From assembly GCF_009856825.1 (NCBI RefSeq), contig NZ_WVTD01000013.1, forward strand, positions 62,001-126,000: a stretch of DNA of 64,000 nt. Direction: 5' to 3'. This DNA comes from Novosphingobium silvae. Lineage in GTDB: Bacteria > Pseudomonadota > Alphaproteobacteria > Sphingomonadales > Sphingomonadaceae. Positions within the stretch are counted from its first letter, which is position 1. Every line of letters starts with the position of its first letter. Shown one piece after another: positions 35,904 to 44,593 of this stretch. The notes beneath the pieces are model-generated. The model was not told the origin of the DNA and did no database searches. It saw nothing but the letters and a program-made list of their open reading frames with translations. Made by a program: the position numbers and the translations under genes.

Positions 35904-37589
35904 TTGGGACGCTTCACGTCCATTCTCCAGTGGCTGCTACGGCACGCGCTGCTTTATGGAGCGCTCGTCTGTGCTTTCGGTGTTTCGCCTTTCGTGGCGC
36001 AGGCCTGGCGGCAGGCGAGTGAGCGGGAAGCGACCTTCCTCGGCCTGTCCGAGGTGGAAAGCCGGCTACGCGCCGAGTACGAAGCACTCGGCGCGCAGTT
36101 CGCCTCTACGACCGCGGGCGCCGAGAACCGCAGTGCCGCCGAACTCGATCGCCTGATCGCCCAGACACGCAGCCAGCGAGATGCGGCAAGGCGTGCGCTG
36201 GGTGACCGGCCCGGCATCATGGCGCTATATCGTCGGGGACCGCAGGCCCTCCTCGCGGACCAGCAGGGGCGGCTGCAGGTGGCTCTCCTCGACCGCCAGC
36301 TCCAGACTTTGGAAGCGGCGCGAGACTTGGTCGACAGCCGCACCGCACAAGAGCTTCAGGCCGGCGCCAGGGTACGGCTCTCGCAGGCCGAACAGCGCTG
36401 CAATGCAGCAATCGCCCGGCAGCAAGCGCTGGAGCGGGCCTGGACTTATCGCCTGCGCAGCTGGATCGAGAGCGAGGAGCACCGGCAGGTCTCGCAGGAA
36501 CGCCAGCGGGAATGCAGCGTGAGCGACGAGGCCAGGAACCGCCTCGCCGCCATGGCCTACCGCGAAGGTGCGGTGGAGCGCGCGCAAGCAGCTTTGGCCA
36601 CGTCGCGCCGCGATCTTGTCACAACTTTCGACGAGGCGCTTGCCGACCTGTCCGCAGAGCGCGCGGTCGCCGGGACGTTGTGGCAGGGAAGCGCTGTCCA
36701 GAAGCTTCGGGTCCTTGCGAAGGAATGGCATCTTGACCGCCTGTTGACCCAGGCCTTCTGGGCGCTGCTGGTCATCGTCGCCTCGCCCTACCTCATCCGC
36801 CTCCTGTGCTGGACCGTGCTGGCGCCCCTTGCGGAACGTCGGGCTTCCATCCGGCTTGCCGTGCCCGGCGGGCGAGGAGCGGCGATCCCGCCTTCCGCGC
36901 CCAGCACGACATCGGTTCCCGTGCGGCTCGGGCCTTCGGAGGAACTGCTGGTTCGCCAGTCTTTCCTCCAGACGACCTCGCATCAAGGTGCCAAGGCGAC
37001 GCAATGGCTGCTCGACTGGCGGCACCCGCTCGCGAGCTGGGCGAGCGGGCTTGCTTTCCTCACCCGCATCGGCGGAGAGGGTGAAGTAACAACCGTTTCG
37101 GCCGTGCGCGACCCGTTCGCGGAAGTGACCGTGCTGGCCATGCCGGAGGGGGCATCGTGCGTGCTGCTGCCGCGCGCGCTGGCCGCCGTGGTGCAGCCGG
37201 TCGGCCGGCCGCTGCGCATCACCTCGCACTGGCGCCTGGGTTCGCTCAACGCCTGGCTCACTCTGCAGCTGCGCTACCTCGTATTCCATGGGCCGTGCAG
37301 GCTCGTGGTGAAGGGCGGGCGAGGCGTGCGCGTGGAGCGGGCGGAGCGCGGGCGCGTGTTCGGGCAGGCGCAGCTTGTGGGTTTCTCGGCAGACCTTGCC
37401 TATTCCGTCAGCCGTACCGAAACCTTCTGGCCCTATCTTCTAGGCTACGAGCAGCTTTTCAAGGACAAGGTCAAGGCCGGGGAAGGCATTCTCGTGATCG
37501 AGGAAGCGCCGATGGCTGGCCGGGGCGGCAGGGTTAGGCACGGCCTGGAAGGCGCATTCGACGTGGCGACGAAGGCCTTCGGGATCTAG
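35904..37589 (+). CDS. Unrecognised membrane protein with periplasmic coiled coil
   Basis: Protein of 561 residues, apparently starting with TTG because this is the only start that keeps the first hydrophobic segment (about 7-30). Residues about 40-280 are helical and charged, rich in Glu, Arg, Gln and Ala, consistent with a coiled coil. A second membrane segment follows (about 285-312, FWALLVIVASPYLIRLLCWTVL). The C-terminal 230 residues are beta-rich, with KGGRGVRVERAERGRVFG and a final ILVIEEAP, vaguely like AIM24-type domains; I would not assign that. It stands alone between the HU and GGDEF-EAL genes. No ribosome-binding site is obvious. Confidence 0.6.
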   Translation: MGRFTSILQWLLRHALLYGALVCAFGVSPFVAQAWRQASEREATFLGLSEVESRLRAEYEALGAQFASTTAGAENRSAAELDRLIAQTRSQRDAARRALGDRPGIMALYRRGPQALLADQQGRLQVALLDRQLQTLEAARDLVDSRTAQELQAGARVRLSQAEQRCNAAIARQQALERAWTYRLRSWIESEEHRQVSQERQRECSVSDEARNRLAAMAYREGAVERAQAALATSRRDLVTTFDEALADLSAERAVAGTLWQGSAVQKLRVLAKEWHLDRLLTQAFWALLVIVASPYLIRLLCWTVLAPLAERRASIRLAVPGGRGAAIPPSAPSTTSVPVRLGPSEELLVRQSFLQTTSHQGAKATQWLLDWRHPLASWASGLAFLTRIGGEGEVTTVSAVRDPFAEVTVLAMPEGASCVLLPRALAAVVQPVGRPLRITSHWRLGSLNAWLTLQLRYLVFHGPCRLVVKGGRGVRVERAERGRVFGQAQLVGFSADLAYSVSRTETFWPYLLGYEQLFKDKVKAGEGILVIEEAPMAGRGGRVRHGLEGAFDVATKAFGI

Positions 37590-37720
37590 GAAGGGCCGCT
37601 TACGTTCATGGAGCGGCGCCCGGCTTTTTCGGAGGGCGGCAACCAAGCGCCGTACCCGGAGAATTCCTTAACCCTTTCGTGCCAGGCTCATGCCTCCCTG
37701 GCCTGCAGAGCAGAGCGCCG

Positions 37721-39553
37721 ATGATCGAGCTGCAGAACACGATCCTGGAGATGATCGCCAAGGGCGATGCGCTGGCCGAAACCGCGTATACTCTCTGTGC
37801 CGAGGTCGAGCGCGTGTTTCCCGACGTCGTCTGCTCCATCCTTACCATCGATCCGATCGGCCGCATGCGCTCGCTCGCGGCGCCAAGCCTTCCCGCGTCC
37901 TACTGCGCCGCCGTGGACGGAGTGCCGGCGGGCCCTCACGCGGGGACCTGCGGGACTGCCGCTTACCTGGGAGAGGAAGTGACGACGGTCGATATCGCCA
38001 CGGACCCGCGGTGGACGGCGTACCGCGACCTCATCCTTCCGCTCGGGCTGCACGCCTGCTGGTCGAAGCCGATCTTCGGCTCGCAACGCAGTCCGATGGC
38101 GACATTCGCCCTATATTTCAGAGAGAAGCGAGTACCTTCTCAGTCCGAGCGGGAACTGGTCGACCGCTGCGTTCACCTTTGCGTCATCGCGCTCGACCGG
38201 CATCGTCGCGTGGTGGAGTACGAGCGGCGGGCGAACACGGACGCGCTGACCGGCCTTGCCAATCGCGCCGCCTTCAACGCCGCCCTGCTCGATCTCGATG
38301 GGGTGGGGCAGTCCTCCTGGGCGCTGTGCCTGCTCGATCTGGACAACCACAAGGTCGTGAACGACACCTTTGGGCATTTCGCGGGCGACATGCTGCTGCG
38401 GCAGGTGGCCGACCGGCTGACCATCGCCGCGTTTCCCGAAAGGGTCTTCCGCATCGGCGGCGACGAGTTCGCGATCATCGTCGCGACCCCTGCGGCACTC
38501 GCCGAGCTTGAGACCACCGTATCGGCCTACCTTCGCGAGATCGCCATTCCCACCGACTGCGGCGGCAACATCGTGGTGCCGCGCGCGACCATGGGAGTGG
38601 CGGTGCCGGATGGCGGGGCGGAAACGCCCGACGCCGAGAAGGTGCGGTTGAACGCGGACTTCGCCCTCTACCACGCGAAGGAGACGGGGCGGGGCGGCTG
38701 CGTCCTCTACGGCCCCGACATAGGATCGCGCATGACGCGCCGGCTCACGGCCATTCGCGACGTGGACCTTGCCCTTCGCGAGGGCCGGATCGAGGCGCAC
38801 TACCAGCCTGTGGTCAGGCTGGAGAGTGGGCAGGTTGTCGGGCTGGAAGCGCTGTGCCGCATGCGTCGGGGCGAGGAAATGGTCTCTGCGGCCGCCTTCC
38901 ACGATGCCACGACGGACGCGCACATCGCGCGCAGCCTGACCGCCCGGATGATGGCCCGCGTGGCGCAGGACATGCACTCGTGGATGCTCGCCGACATCCC
39001 GGTGCCGCATGTGAGCATCAACGTCACGTCCGCCGACTTCCACGGCGGGTCGATCGAGGAGGCGCTCGCACAGACGTTCGGCCGGCTGCAGGTGCCGCTC
39101 GACCGGCTGATCCTGGAAGTCACCGAGTCCGTCTACCTGGATGACGGAGCGAAGGTCGTGCAGGAATCGGTGAAGAAGCTTCGGGCACGCGGGCTCCGGG
39201 TCGCTCTGGACGATTTCGGCACCGGCTATGCCTCGCTCACCCATCTGATGACCGTGCCTGCCGACTACATCAAGATCGACAAGTCCTTCGTCGATCGCCT
39301 CGTCGACGATGGCCCCAGCCAGGCGATCGTCGGCGGCGTGATCGGGATCGCGGCTAAGCTTGGCCTTGGCGTCGTTGCCGAGGGCGTGGAGAGGGCGGAG
39401 CAGGCGCGCCTTCTCATGGATCTGGGCTGCACCGCCGGGCAGGGGCACCTCTACGCGCCGGCGGTCAGCGGCTGCGAGGCAGCCGCGATGATGGTCGCAC
39501 AGGCGGAAGGGAACGCCTTTCCCGCGGCGGCACAGCTTTCACGCGGCGCGTAG
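37721..39553 (+). CDS. GAF-GGDEF-EAL cyclic-di-GMP signalling protein
   Basis: Cytoplasmic protein of 610 residues with no membrane segment. A GAF-like sensor (about 1-165) is followed by a diguanylate cyclase domain with an intact RIGGDEF motif and a phosphodiesterase domain with intact EAL (VVGLEALCR), DDFGTG, IKIDKSF, AEGVE and QGHLYAP motifs. Both active sites therefore look competent and the net activity cannot be predicted. It lies next to, and convergent with, the flagellin gene, and 10 kb from a biofilm adhesin operon, so a role in the motile-sessile switch is likely but inferred. The ATG at 37721 is preferred over 37679. Confidence 0.92.
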   Translation: MIELQNTILEMIAKGDALAETAYTLCAEVERVFPDVVCSILTIDPIGRMRSLAAPSLPASYCAAVDGVPAGPHAGTCGTAAYLGEEVTTVDIATDPRWTAYRDLILPLGLHACWSKPIFGSQRSPMATFALYFREKRVPSQSERELVDRCVHLCVIALDRHRRVVEYERRANTDALTGLANRAAFNAALLDLDGVGQSSWALCLLDLDNHKVVNDTFGHFAGDMLLRQVADRLTIAAFPERVFRIGGDEFAIIVATPAALAELETTVSAYLREIAIPTDCGGNIVVPRATMGVAVPDGGAETPDAEKVRLNADFALYHAKETGRGGCVLYGPDIGSRMTRRLTAIRDVDLALREGRIEAHYQPVVRLESGQVVGLEALCRMRRGEEMVSAAAFHDATTDAHIARSLTARMMARVAQDMHSWMLADIPVPHVSINVTSADFHGGSIEEALAQTFGRLQVPLDRLILEVTESVYLDDGAKVVQESVKKLRARGLRVALDDFGTGYASLTHLMTVPADYIKIDKSFVDRLVDDGPSQAIVGGVIGIAAKLGLGVVAEGVERAEQARLLMDLGCTAGQGHLYAPAVSGCEAAAMMVAQAEGNAFPAAAQLSRGA

Positions 39554-39561
39554 GCGAAGAA

Positions 39562-39593
39562 AAAGCCGGGACGACATGCATCGTCCCGGCTTT
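39562..39593. terminator. Bidirectional terminator between GGDEF-EAL and flagellin genes
   Basis: A perfect 13-base stem (AAAGCCGGGACGA and its complement) with a 6-base loop, flanked by A-rich sequence on one side and TTT on the other, lies in the convergent gap, so it can stop transcription from both sides. Confidence 0.88.
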
Positions 39594-39641
39594 CCCGAAA
39601 ATTCCTCCCGGCAGGCCGGAAGGTCCCGTAGTTGCCGCCGA

Positions 39642-40595
39642 TCAGCGGAACAGCGACAGGAGCGTCTGCGGCGACTGGTTTGCGATCGACAGAGCCTGCA
39701 CGCCCAGCTGCTGCTGGACCTGAAGGGCCTGAAGGTTCGCGGACTCCTTGGCGAGGTCTGCATCGACGAGGTTGCCGATGCCCGTCGTCACCACGTCGGA
39801 CAGGTTGCTGTTGAAGCTCAGCTGGCCCTCGATCTGGCGCGAACCCGCACCCAGATCGCTGAGGCTGGTCTTCACCTCCTCGAAGAAGGTGTCCAGCTTG
39901 CCCAGCAGTTCGTCGGCAGCGAAGGAACCCTTTGCAGCCACCGGAGTGCCGGCATCGGGATCGCCTTCGACATCGTCGCCCTGCAGGTTGGTGATGAGCG
40001 TATCGGTGCCTGCGGCGCCGAACGCTTCAGCAGCAGCCGTGCTGAGGCCCTGGTTGTTGACGGTGAGCGTGCTGCCGTCGCTGATCGACTGCAGTGCGCT
40101 GACCTTGCCGCCCGTTCCCGGGACGGCAGCGACCGGATCACCGTCCGCGTCCGTGCCTGCCGGCGTGCCGGGCGTGCCCTTCAGGAGGTTCGTGCCGTTG
40201 AAGGAGGAGCCTTCGATCACGGTGTTGATCTGCTTCTTGAGCGCGAGCAGGTCGTTCGAGATCGCCTTGCGGCTTTCCTGGTCCAGACCTGCGTCCGATG
40301 CCTCGAGAGCCTTCGACTTCATCTGGTTGACGAGGTCGGAGATCTGCTCGGCACCGGCGATCGCCACGTCCGTGACGCTCTTGGCGTTGTTGAGCGAGCT
40401 GGTGACAGCGTTCAACTTGCCAAGGTCGCCGCGAAGCGTCTGCGCGACGGTGTACTTCGCCGAATCGTCCTTGGTAGACGCCACGTTCAGACCCGTGGTG
40501 ATGCGGCTCTGAGTGGTTTCCATCGTACGGTTGGTGGCATTGAGGCTCTGAAGAGCGGCCATGGCACCAGCGTTGGTGTTTACCGAAAACGCCAT
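39642..40595 (-). CDS. fliC: Flagellin
   Basis: Filament protein of 317 residues. The conserved N-terminal D0/D1 helices (VNTNAGAMAALQSLNATNR ... QSRITTGLNVASTKDDSA) and the C-terminal helix (LQALQVQQQLGVQALSIANQSPQTLLSLFR) are complete. The short central domain is rich in Gly, Asp and Pro (GTPGTPAGTDADGDPVAAVPG) and is the likely variable surface part. It has a GAAGGG ribosome-binding site and a variant of the cluster motif (TCCTAGAAT) about 96 bases upstream. It is the only flagellin gene in this window. FlbT and FlaF, encoded 13-18 kb away, are its expected post-transcriptional regulators. Confidence 0.96.
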   Translation of the reverse strand: MAFSVNTNAGAMAALQSLNATNRTMETTQSRITTGLNVASTKDDSAKYTVAQTLRGDLGKLNAVTSSLNNAKSVTDVAIAGAEQISDLVNQMKSKALEASDAGLDQESRKAISNDLLALKKQINTVIEGSSFNGTNLLKGTPGTPAGTDADGDPVAAVPGTGGKVSALQSISDGSTLTVNNQGLSTAAAEAFGAAGTDTLITNLQGDDVEGDPDAGTPVAAKGSFAADELLGKLDTFFEEVKTSLSDLGAGSRQIEGQLSFNSNLSDVVTTGIGNLVDADLAKESANLQALQVQQQLGVQALSIANQSPQTLLSLFR

Positions 40596-40690
40596 TTTAC
40601 ATTTCCCTTCTAGGTCACAGGCCGATTCTGCGGCCCGCCGGCAGGAACGCTGCCGTCCGTGCAGTCCCGAAAAAGGACGGGTGCATGTTC

Positions 40691-40699
40691 ATTCTAGGA
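40691..40699 (-). promoter_or_regulatory. Variant flagellar motif upstream of flagellin
   Basis: On the minus strand TCCTAGAAT, followed by GAAC, differs by one base from the TCCTATAAT form seen elsewhere in the cluster. It lies about 96 bases before the flagellin start. Confidence 0.4.
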
Positions 40700-41125
40700 G
40701 GAGGGAGGAGGGGGCGGTCGCAGCCTGTGGAAAAACTATAATCTTCCGGGCACGGCCGATCGCCCGCTGGCGAATGCGGGGTAACGCCGGGGAGGGTCAG
40801 CGGACGGCATGGCGGTCGGCGCTGGGGTGCTCGCGGGCATCACGCGGGCAATGCCTGTTCCTTCGCATTCGTGCCGAAGGCCCGGGAGGGCTGAGGGAAA
40901 CTCCCGAGACCGAGCCCGTGTGGTGCGCGAGGATGGCGGGCAGGGCTCGCTCCCATGCCGCCTTACCCGGAGAGTGACATCTCCGATTCATCCGCGCATC
41001 CTCTTGTGGCTGTTCCGGTGTCCACGACCGGCGCCGACCGCGTCGGGAGGATGAGCGTCAGCTACACGCTCCCGACCCGCCGCTTTGCTGGCCGGGCTTG
41101 TAAGACCGGACCAGTGCTGCGGCAT

Positions 41126-41142
41126 ATAACCTAAATGGTTAT
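41126..41142. promoter_or_regulatory. AT-rich inverted repeat of unknown role
   Basis: ATAACC-TAAAT-GGTTAT has perfect 6-base arms. It is 14 bases beyond the flgH stop at the far end of the flagellin upstream region. It lacks the GC richness of a terminator and could be an operator. Confidence 0.35.
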
Positions 41143-41155
41143 GTAGGTCAAGCGG

Positions 41156-41932
41156 TCAGAAGGGGAACAGGGCGTCGTAGATCTGCTGGCCCCAGCGCGC
41201 CTGCTGGGCATCGGTAAGCTGGCCCCGGCCGCCATAGCTGATCCGCGCTTCGGCGATCTGGCTGTGGCGGATGGAATTGTCGCGCGCGATGTCCTCGGGC
41301 CGGATCACGCCGGACACGACGAGTTCGCGAAGCTCGAAGTTCACGCGCACTTCCTGCTTGCCGCGAATGGCGAGGTTGCCGTTGGGCAGCACGCCCGTGA
41401 CCGTGGCGGCAACGGTCATGTTGATCTGTTCCGACCGGGAGGTATTGCCCGCGCCCACCGCGCTCGACTTGGAACTGGTGCTGGCGAGGTTGCCGGGATC
41501 GGGATTGCCGGGAAGGACCTTGCCGATCTGGCTTTCCAGGCCGAGCAGCGCCGCTATGCCTGCATTCTCGCTGCCGTTGCGGGTGCGGGTGGTAGCGTTG
41601 TCCACGCGCGCGCTGTCGGCGATGTTGATGCGGATCGTGACGATGTCCCCCACGCGCGAGGCGCGCTGGTCGCGGAAGAACGCCCCGCCGCCGGTGCGGA
41701 ACAGCGATGCGCCGCGCGCGGCCGGCTCCGCCTGGGGATCGCCGCCATCGGCCGCGCGGCCGGCGACCGAATGGTTGCCGAGCGAAGGCTCCAGATGCGG
41801 CGCCACGGGCTCGCCGGCCTCTGTCATCTTCGGGGCCTTGCCCACGTTCTTCAGGCGGCCCACTGAGCCGCACCCGGCGAGCAGCGAGGCCGAGGCGAGG
41901 AGGCAGACGAGCGGGCGGAACGGGAGGGTCAT
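41156..41932 (-). CDS. flgH: Flagellar L-ring lipoprotein FlgH
   Basis: Outer-membrane ring protein of 258 residues with a lipoprotein signal (lipobox LLAGC). Core FlgH features include SLFRTGGGAFFRDQRASRVGDIVTIRI, LPNGNLAIRGKQEVRVNFE and GVIRPEDIARDNSI, ending RWGQQIYDALFPF. ATG 41932 begins the signal peptide; the longer frame to 42052 overlaps flgA. It is the last gene of the flgF-flgG-flgA-flgH unit. The P-ring gene flgI, often adjacent, is not in this window. Confidence 0.95.
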   Translation of the reverse strand: MTLPFRPLVCLLASASLLAGCGSVGRLKNVGKAPKMTEAGEPVAPHLEPSLGNHSVAGRAADGGDPQAEPAARGASLFRTGGGAFFRDQRASRVGDIVTIRINIADSARVDNATTRTRNGSENAGIAALLGLESQIGKVLPGNPDPGNLASTSSKSSAVGAGNTSRSEQINMTVAATVTGVLPNGNLAIRGKQEVRVNFELRELVVSGVIRPEDIARDNSIRHSQIAEARISYGGRGQLTDAQQARWGQQIYDALFPF

Positions 41933-41948
41933 CACGCGGGAGCGATCC

Positions 41949-42377
41949 TTACTGCGCGGTAATGCGGACTTCGCCGGGCGCGGCGGCGACGCCTTCGAGC
42001 GTGCGATTGGTGGCGAGGCTGACCACCCGGACGTTGTCGCCTCGCGCCGCATCGGCCAGCGCGCGCCCGGGCGAGGCGATCCGAAGCGCGCCGGAGACGA
42101 CCGCGATGGTCACCGCATCGCCGCGCCGGACCACGCGGGGCGCGGTCAGATCGCTGCTGCGAACGGGCGCTCCCGCGTTCAGGCGGCGCACGGCTTCCTG
42201 CCCCGCCGCTTCGGCCGGGCTGAGGGCATTGCGCGCGATCGCGGGCAGTACCCGCCCGGTCTCGAAGTCCGACGTAGACAGCACCTCGCCGCGATCGACC
42301 ACCCTTGCGAGCACGGGCGCGGCTTCCTTCGGCGCGGGAGAAGTCGCGGCAGCGGCGAGGAGCAGGAGCGCTAGCAT
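41949..42377 (-). CDS. flgA: Flagellar P-ring assembly chaperone FlgA (short form)
   Basis: Periplasmic protein of 142 residues with a short signal peptide (MLALLLLAAAATSPAP). It corresponds to the SAF-type C-terminal part of FlgA: RVVDRGEVLSTSDFETG, VRSSDLTAPRVVRRGDAVTIAV and ARGDNVRVVSLATNRTLEG. The N-terminal domain of longer FlgA proteins is missing, as in other alphaproteobacterial short forms. It sits 4 bases after flgG and 16 bases before flgH. Confidence 0.88.
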   Translation of the reverse strand: MLALLLLAAAATSPAPKEAAPVLARVVDRGEVLSTSDFETGRVLPAIARNALSPAEAAGQEAVRRLNAGAPVRSSDLTAPRVVRRGDAVTIAVVSGALRIASPGRALADAARGDNVRVVSLATNRTLEGVAAAPGEVRITAQ

Positions 42378-42381
42378 CTCG

Positions 42382-43167
42382 TCAGACGGTCTGCGTCGAG
42401 GTCTGCAGCATCTCGTCGGCGGTCTTGAGCACGCGACTGTTCATCTCGTAGGCGCGCTGCGCGGTGATGAGCGAGGTGATCTCGGACACCGGGTTGACGT
42501 TCGACGCCTCGATGAAGCCCTGGCTGAGAGTGCCGAAGGCGGGCTGTCCGGGGGTGGAAATGTTGGGCTGACCCGAGGAGCCGGTCTCGACGAAGAGGTT
42601 GGAGCCGATCGCCTCCAGCCCCGCCTCGTTGATGAAGGTCGCCAGCTCCAGCTGCCCCACGGTCTGCATCTCCGCCTGGCCGGCCAGCTTCACCTGCACT
42701 TCGCCGGTCTTGGAGACGGTGACGCTGAGCGCGCCCTGCGGAACGGTGATGTCGGGCTGGACGCGGTAGCCGTCAGTGGTGACGAGTTCGCCCTGGTCCG
42801 AGAGCTGGAACGAGCCTGCACGGGTATATCCGATGTCGCCCGAGGGCAGCATGACCTGGAAGTATCCCGGGCCGTCGATCGCAAGGTCATAGGCATTGCC
42901 AGTGCTGGTCAGCGCGCCCTGTTCGGTGATGCGGTAGACGCCGCCGGTGCGCACGCCCGCTCCGATCTGGATGCCCGAGGGCACTTTCGTCCCATCCGGG
43001 CTGGTCGCGGCACCGGGCCGCGAGACCTGCTGGTAGAGCAGGTCCTGGAACTCGGCGCGCTGGCGCTTGAACCCGGTGGTATTCATGTTGGCGATGTTGT
43101 TCGAGATGACGTCGACGTTGGTCTGCTGGGCCAGCATCCCGGTGGAGGCGATGGAGAGCGAACGCAT
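42382..43167 (-). CDS. flgG: Flagellar distal rod protein FlgG
   Basis: Rod protein of 261 residues. It has the typical N-terminus MRSLSIASTGMLAQQTNVDVISNNIANMNTTGFKRQ, the YTRAGSFQLSDQGELVTTDGY core motif and the C-terminal EITSLITAQRAYEMNSRVLKTADEML. Length is normal for FlgG. It follows flgF after a 26-base gap, in the standard flgF-flgG order. Confidence 0.97.
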   Translation of the reverse strand: MRSLSIASTGMLAQQTNVDVISNNIANMNTTGFKRQRAEFQDLLYQQVSRPGAATSPDGTKVPSGIQIGAGVRTGGVYRITEQGALTSTGNAYDLAIDGPGYFQVMLPSGDIGYTRAGSFQLSDQGELVTTDGYRVQPDITVPQGALSVTVSKTGEVQVKLAGQAEMQTVGQLELATFINEAGLEAIGSNLFVETGSSGQPNISTPGQPAFGTLSQGFIEASNVNPVSEITSLITAQRAYEMNSRVLKTADEMLQTSTQTV

Positions 43168-43193
43168 GGGAACTCCTGTAGCGGGAAGGGGGC

Positions 43194-43937
43194 TCAGCCG
43201 ATCTTGCCGAGGCGGTCGATGGCGCGGCGGCGCATGTCGGCAAGGTCTGCAGAAAGGCGCTGGCTGGTCTGGTAGGAGCGCAGGATCTCGACCATGTGCG
43301 CGGTCTCGGAGATGGGCTCGACGTTGGAGGCCTCGACCCCGCCCGAGCGCAGCTTCGTCTGCGCGGCGGTCATGACCTGGCCGCCGGGGCCGGTCAGCAC
43401 GCCGTCACCCCGCGCTTCGAGCATGTTCTCGTCGGCGAAGCTGGTGACGGCCAGGCGGCCCACCGCTTCCTCGCCCGCCATGACCGAACCGTCGGCGGTG
43501 ATGGTGAGGCTGCCCGTCCGGTCGGTGGGCGCCAAGATGGGGCGGCCGTTCTCGTCGAGCAGCCGCTGGCCACCCGAGGTCGCGAGTTCGCCGGTCTCGA
43601 GCACCTTGATGAAACCGGCGCGGGTGTAGCCGGTGGACCCGTCGCCCAGTTCGACGTTGAGATAGCCCGGTCCCTCGATCATCACGTCGAGCGGGTTGCC
43701 GGTCGCCTGGAAGGCGCCCTGGCCGATGTCGTGGACCGCGCCGTAATCAAGCACGAAGGACGTCTTGCGCGCTTCCTGTACCGGGGCGGCCTGCGCGGTC
43801 TCCACATACTCGTGGAACAGCGCCTGCTCGCGCTTGTATCCGGTGGTGGAGACGTTGGCCATGTTGTTGGCGGCCACGTCGAGCTGGCGGCGCAGCGCCT
43901 GCTCGTGGCTCAGCAGCACGAAGGAGGAAACGTCCAT
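43194..43937 (-). CDS. flgF: Flagellar proximal rod protein FlgF
   Basis: Rod protein of 247 residues with the N-terminus MDVSSFVLLSHEQALRRQLDVAANNMANVSTTGYK, the rod-core GYTRAGFIKVLETGELAT motif and the C-terminal EPISETAHMVEILRSYQTSQ. The ATG at 43937 is chosen by family alignment; the open frame to 44027 adds unrelated residues and would run through the divergent promoter region. It heads the flgFGAH unit, divergent from fliL, with a palindromic motif between them. Confidence 0.95.
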   Translation of the reverse strand: MDVSSFVLLSHEQALRRQLDVAANNMANVSTTGYKREQALFHEYVETAQAAPVQEARKTSFVLDYGAVHDIGQGAFQATGNPLDVMIEGPGYLNVELGDGSTGYTRAGFIKVLETGELATSGGQRLLDENGRPILAPTDRTGSLTITADGSVMAGEEAVGRLAVTSFADENMLEARGDGVLTGPGGQVMTAAQTKLRSGGVEASNVEPISETAHMVEILRSYQTSQRLSADLADMRRRAIDRLGKIG

Positions 43938-43999
43938 CACCGGCACCCTGGCGAAAAATCTCGGTATAACCCGGAAGGAGGCCTCCGGCCGGGCAACAA

Positions 44000-44013
44000 T
44001 CCTATATATAGGA
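44000..44013. promoter_or_regulatory. Perfect palindrome TCCTATATATAGGA between flgF and fliL
   Basis: Two head-to-head copies of TCCTATA form a perfect 14-base palindrome, 62 bases from the flgF start and 49 from the fliL start. It is the clearest case of the motif found at all divergent hubs of this cluster, and could serve as a double -10 element or a dimer-binding operator. Confidence 0.55.
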
Positions 44014-44062
44014 ATGAAATCGGGCACGCGGGTGGACGTGCAAGATTTAAGGGGTGAAACGC

Positions 44063-44593
44063 ATGTCCAGCGACCAGGCCGTGGAGCTTGTGCCGGCCGA
44101 ACTGCCCGGCGGGGCGGAAGCCGGGGCGAAGAAGAAGCGCCTGCGCCTGCTGGCGATCGCCGTGGTGGTCGTCGGCATGCTCGCGGGTGCCGGGGGCGTG
44201 TGGTGGTACATGCAGGGAAGCGGCGCGGACCATGCAGGTGCCGCGAAGCACGAGGAAGGCTCCGCCGATGGCGCCTCGGACGCCAATCCGTCCGCCTCCT
44301 ATATCGAAGTCCCGCCGATGATGGTGAACCTTCGCGGCGGCGGAGCGCAGGCGAAGTTCCTCAAGGTACGCTTCATCATCGTCGCGGCGGAAGGCAAGAC
44401 CGAGGCGGTCAAGGCGCGCCTGCCGGTCGTGCTCGACGCACTCCAGCCCTTCCTGCGCGAGTTGCGGCCTGACGATCTCAACGGCGCGGCGGCGGTCTTT
44501 CGCATCAAGGAGGAGCTGATGCGCCGCTCCGCCTCGGCGCTGGGCGAGGGCATGGTCCGCGACGTCCTTATCCAGGACCTGATCCAGCAATGA
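44063..44593 (+). CDS. fliL: Flagellar basal-body protein FliL
   Basis: Single-pass inner-membrane protein of 176 residues that associates with the stator and supports motor torque. It has a cytoplasmic N-terminus with KKKRLRLL, a membrane segment (about 31-50, LLAIAVVVVGMLAGAGGVWWYM), an acidic linker and the FliL domain (YIEVPPMMVNLRG ... FLKVRFIIVAAEGKTEAVKARLPVVLDALQ). The ATG at 44063 has an AAGGGG ribosome-binding site; an in-frame GTG at 44054 is less likely. Its stop overlaps the fliM start (ATGA), so the two are coupled. Confidence 0.93.
   Translation: MSSDQAVELVPAELPGGAEAGAKKKRLRLLAIAVVVVGMLAGAGGVWWYMQGSGADHAGAAKHEEGSADGASDANPSASYIEVPPMMVNLRGGGAQAKFLKVRFIIVAAEGKTEAVKARLPVVLDALQPFLRELRPDDLNGAAAVFRIKEELMRRSASALGEGMVRDVLIQDLIQQ

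Larger units (their letters stand above)
40596..41155. other. 560-base non-coding region upstream of flagellin
   Basis: I see no credible gene here; the short open frames lack ribosome-binding sites and family features. Near the flagellin gene it holds a minus-strand TCCTAGAAT motif and a plus-strand TATAAT (40737-40742) next to an A-run. Near the flgH end it holds an AT-rich inverted repeat (41126-41142). The region is much longer than other gaps in the cluster. Confidence 0.6.

Noticed and set aside
40809..41054. Possible 81-codon gene in the flagellin upstream region
   Set aside because: Arg/Pro/Ser-rich translation, no ribosome-binding site; treated as non-coding.
44298..44305. TCCTATAT inside fliL
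   Set aside because: Lies within coding sequence for Ser-Tyr-Ile of the FliL domain and is explained by the codons.
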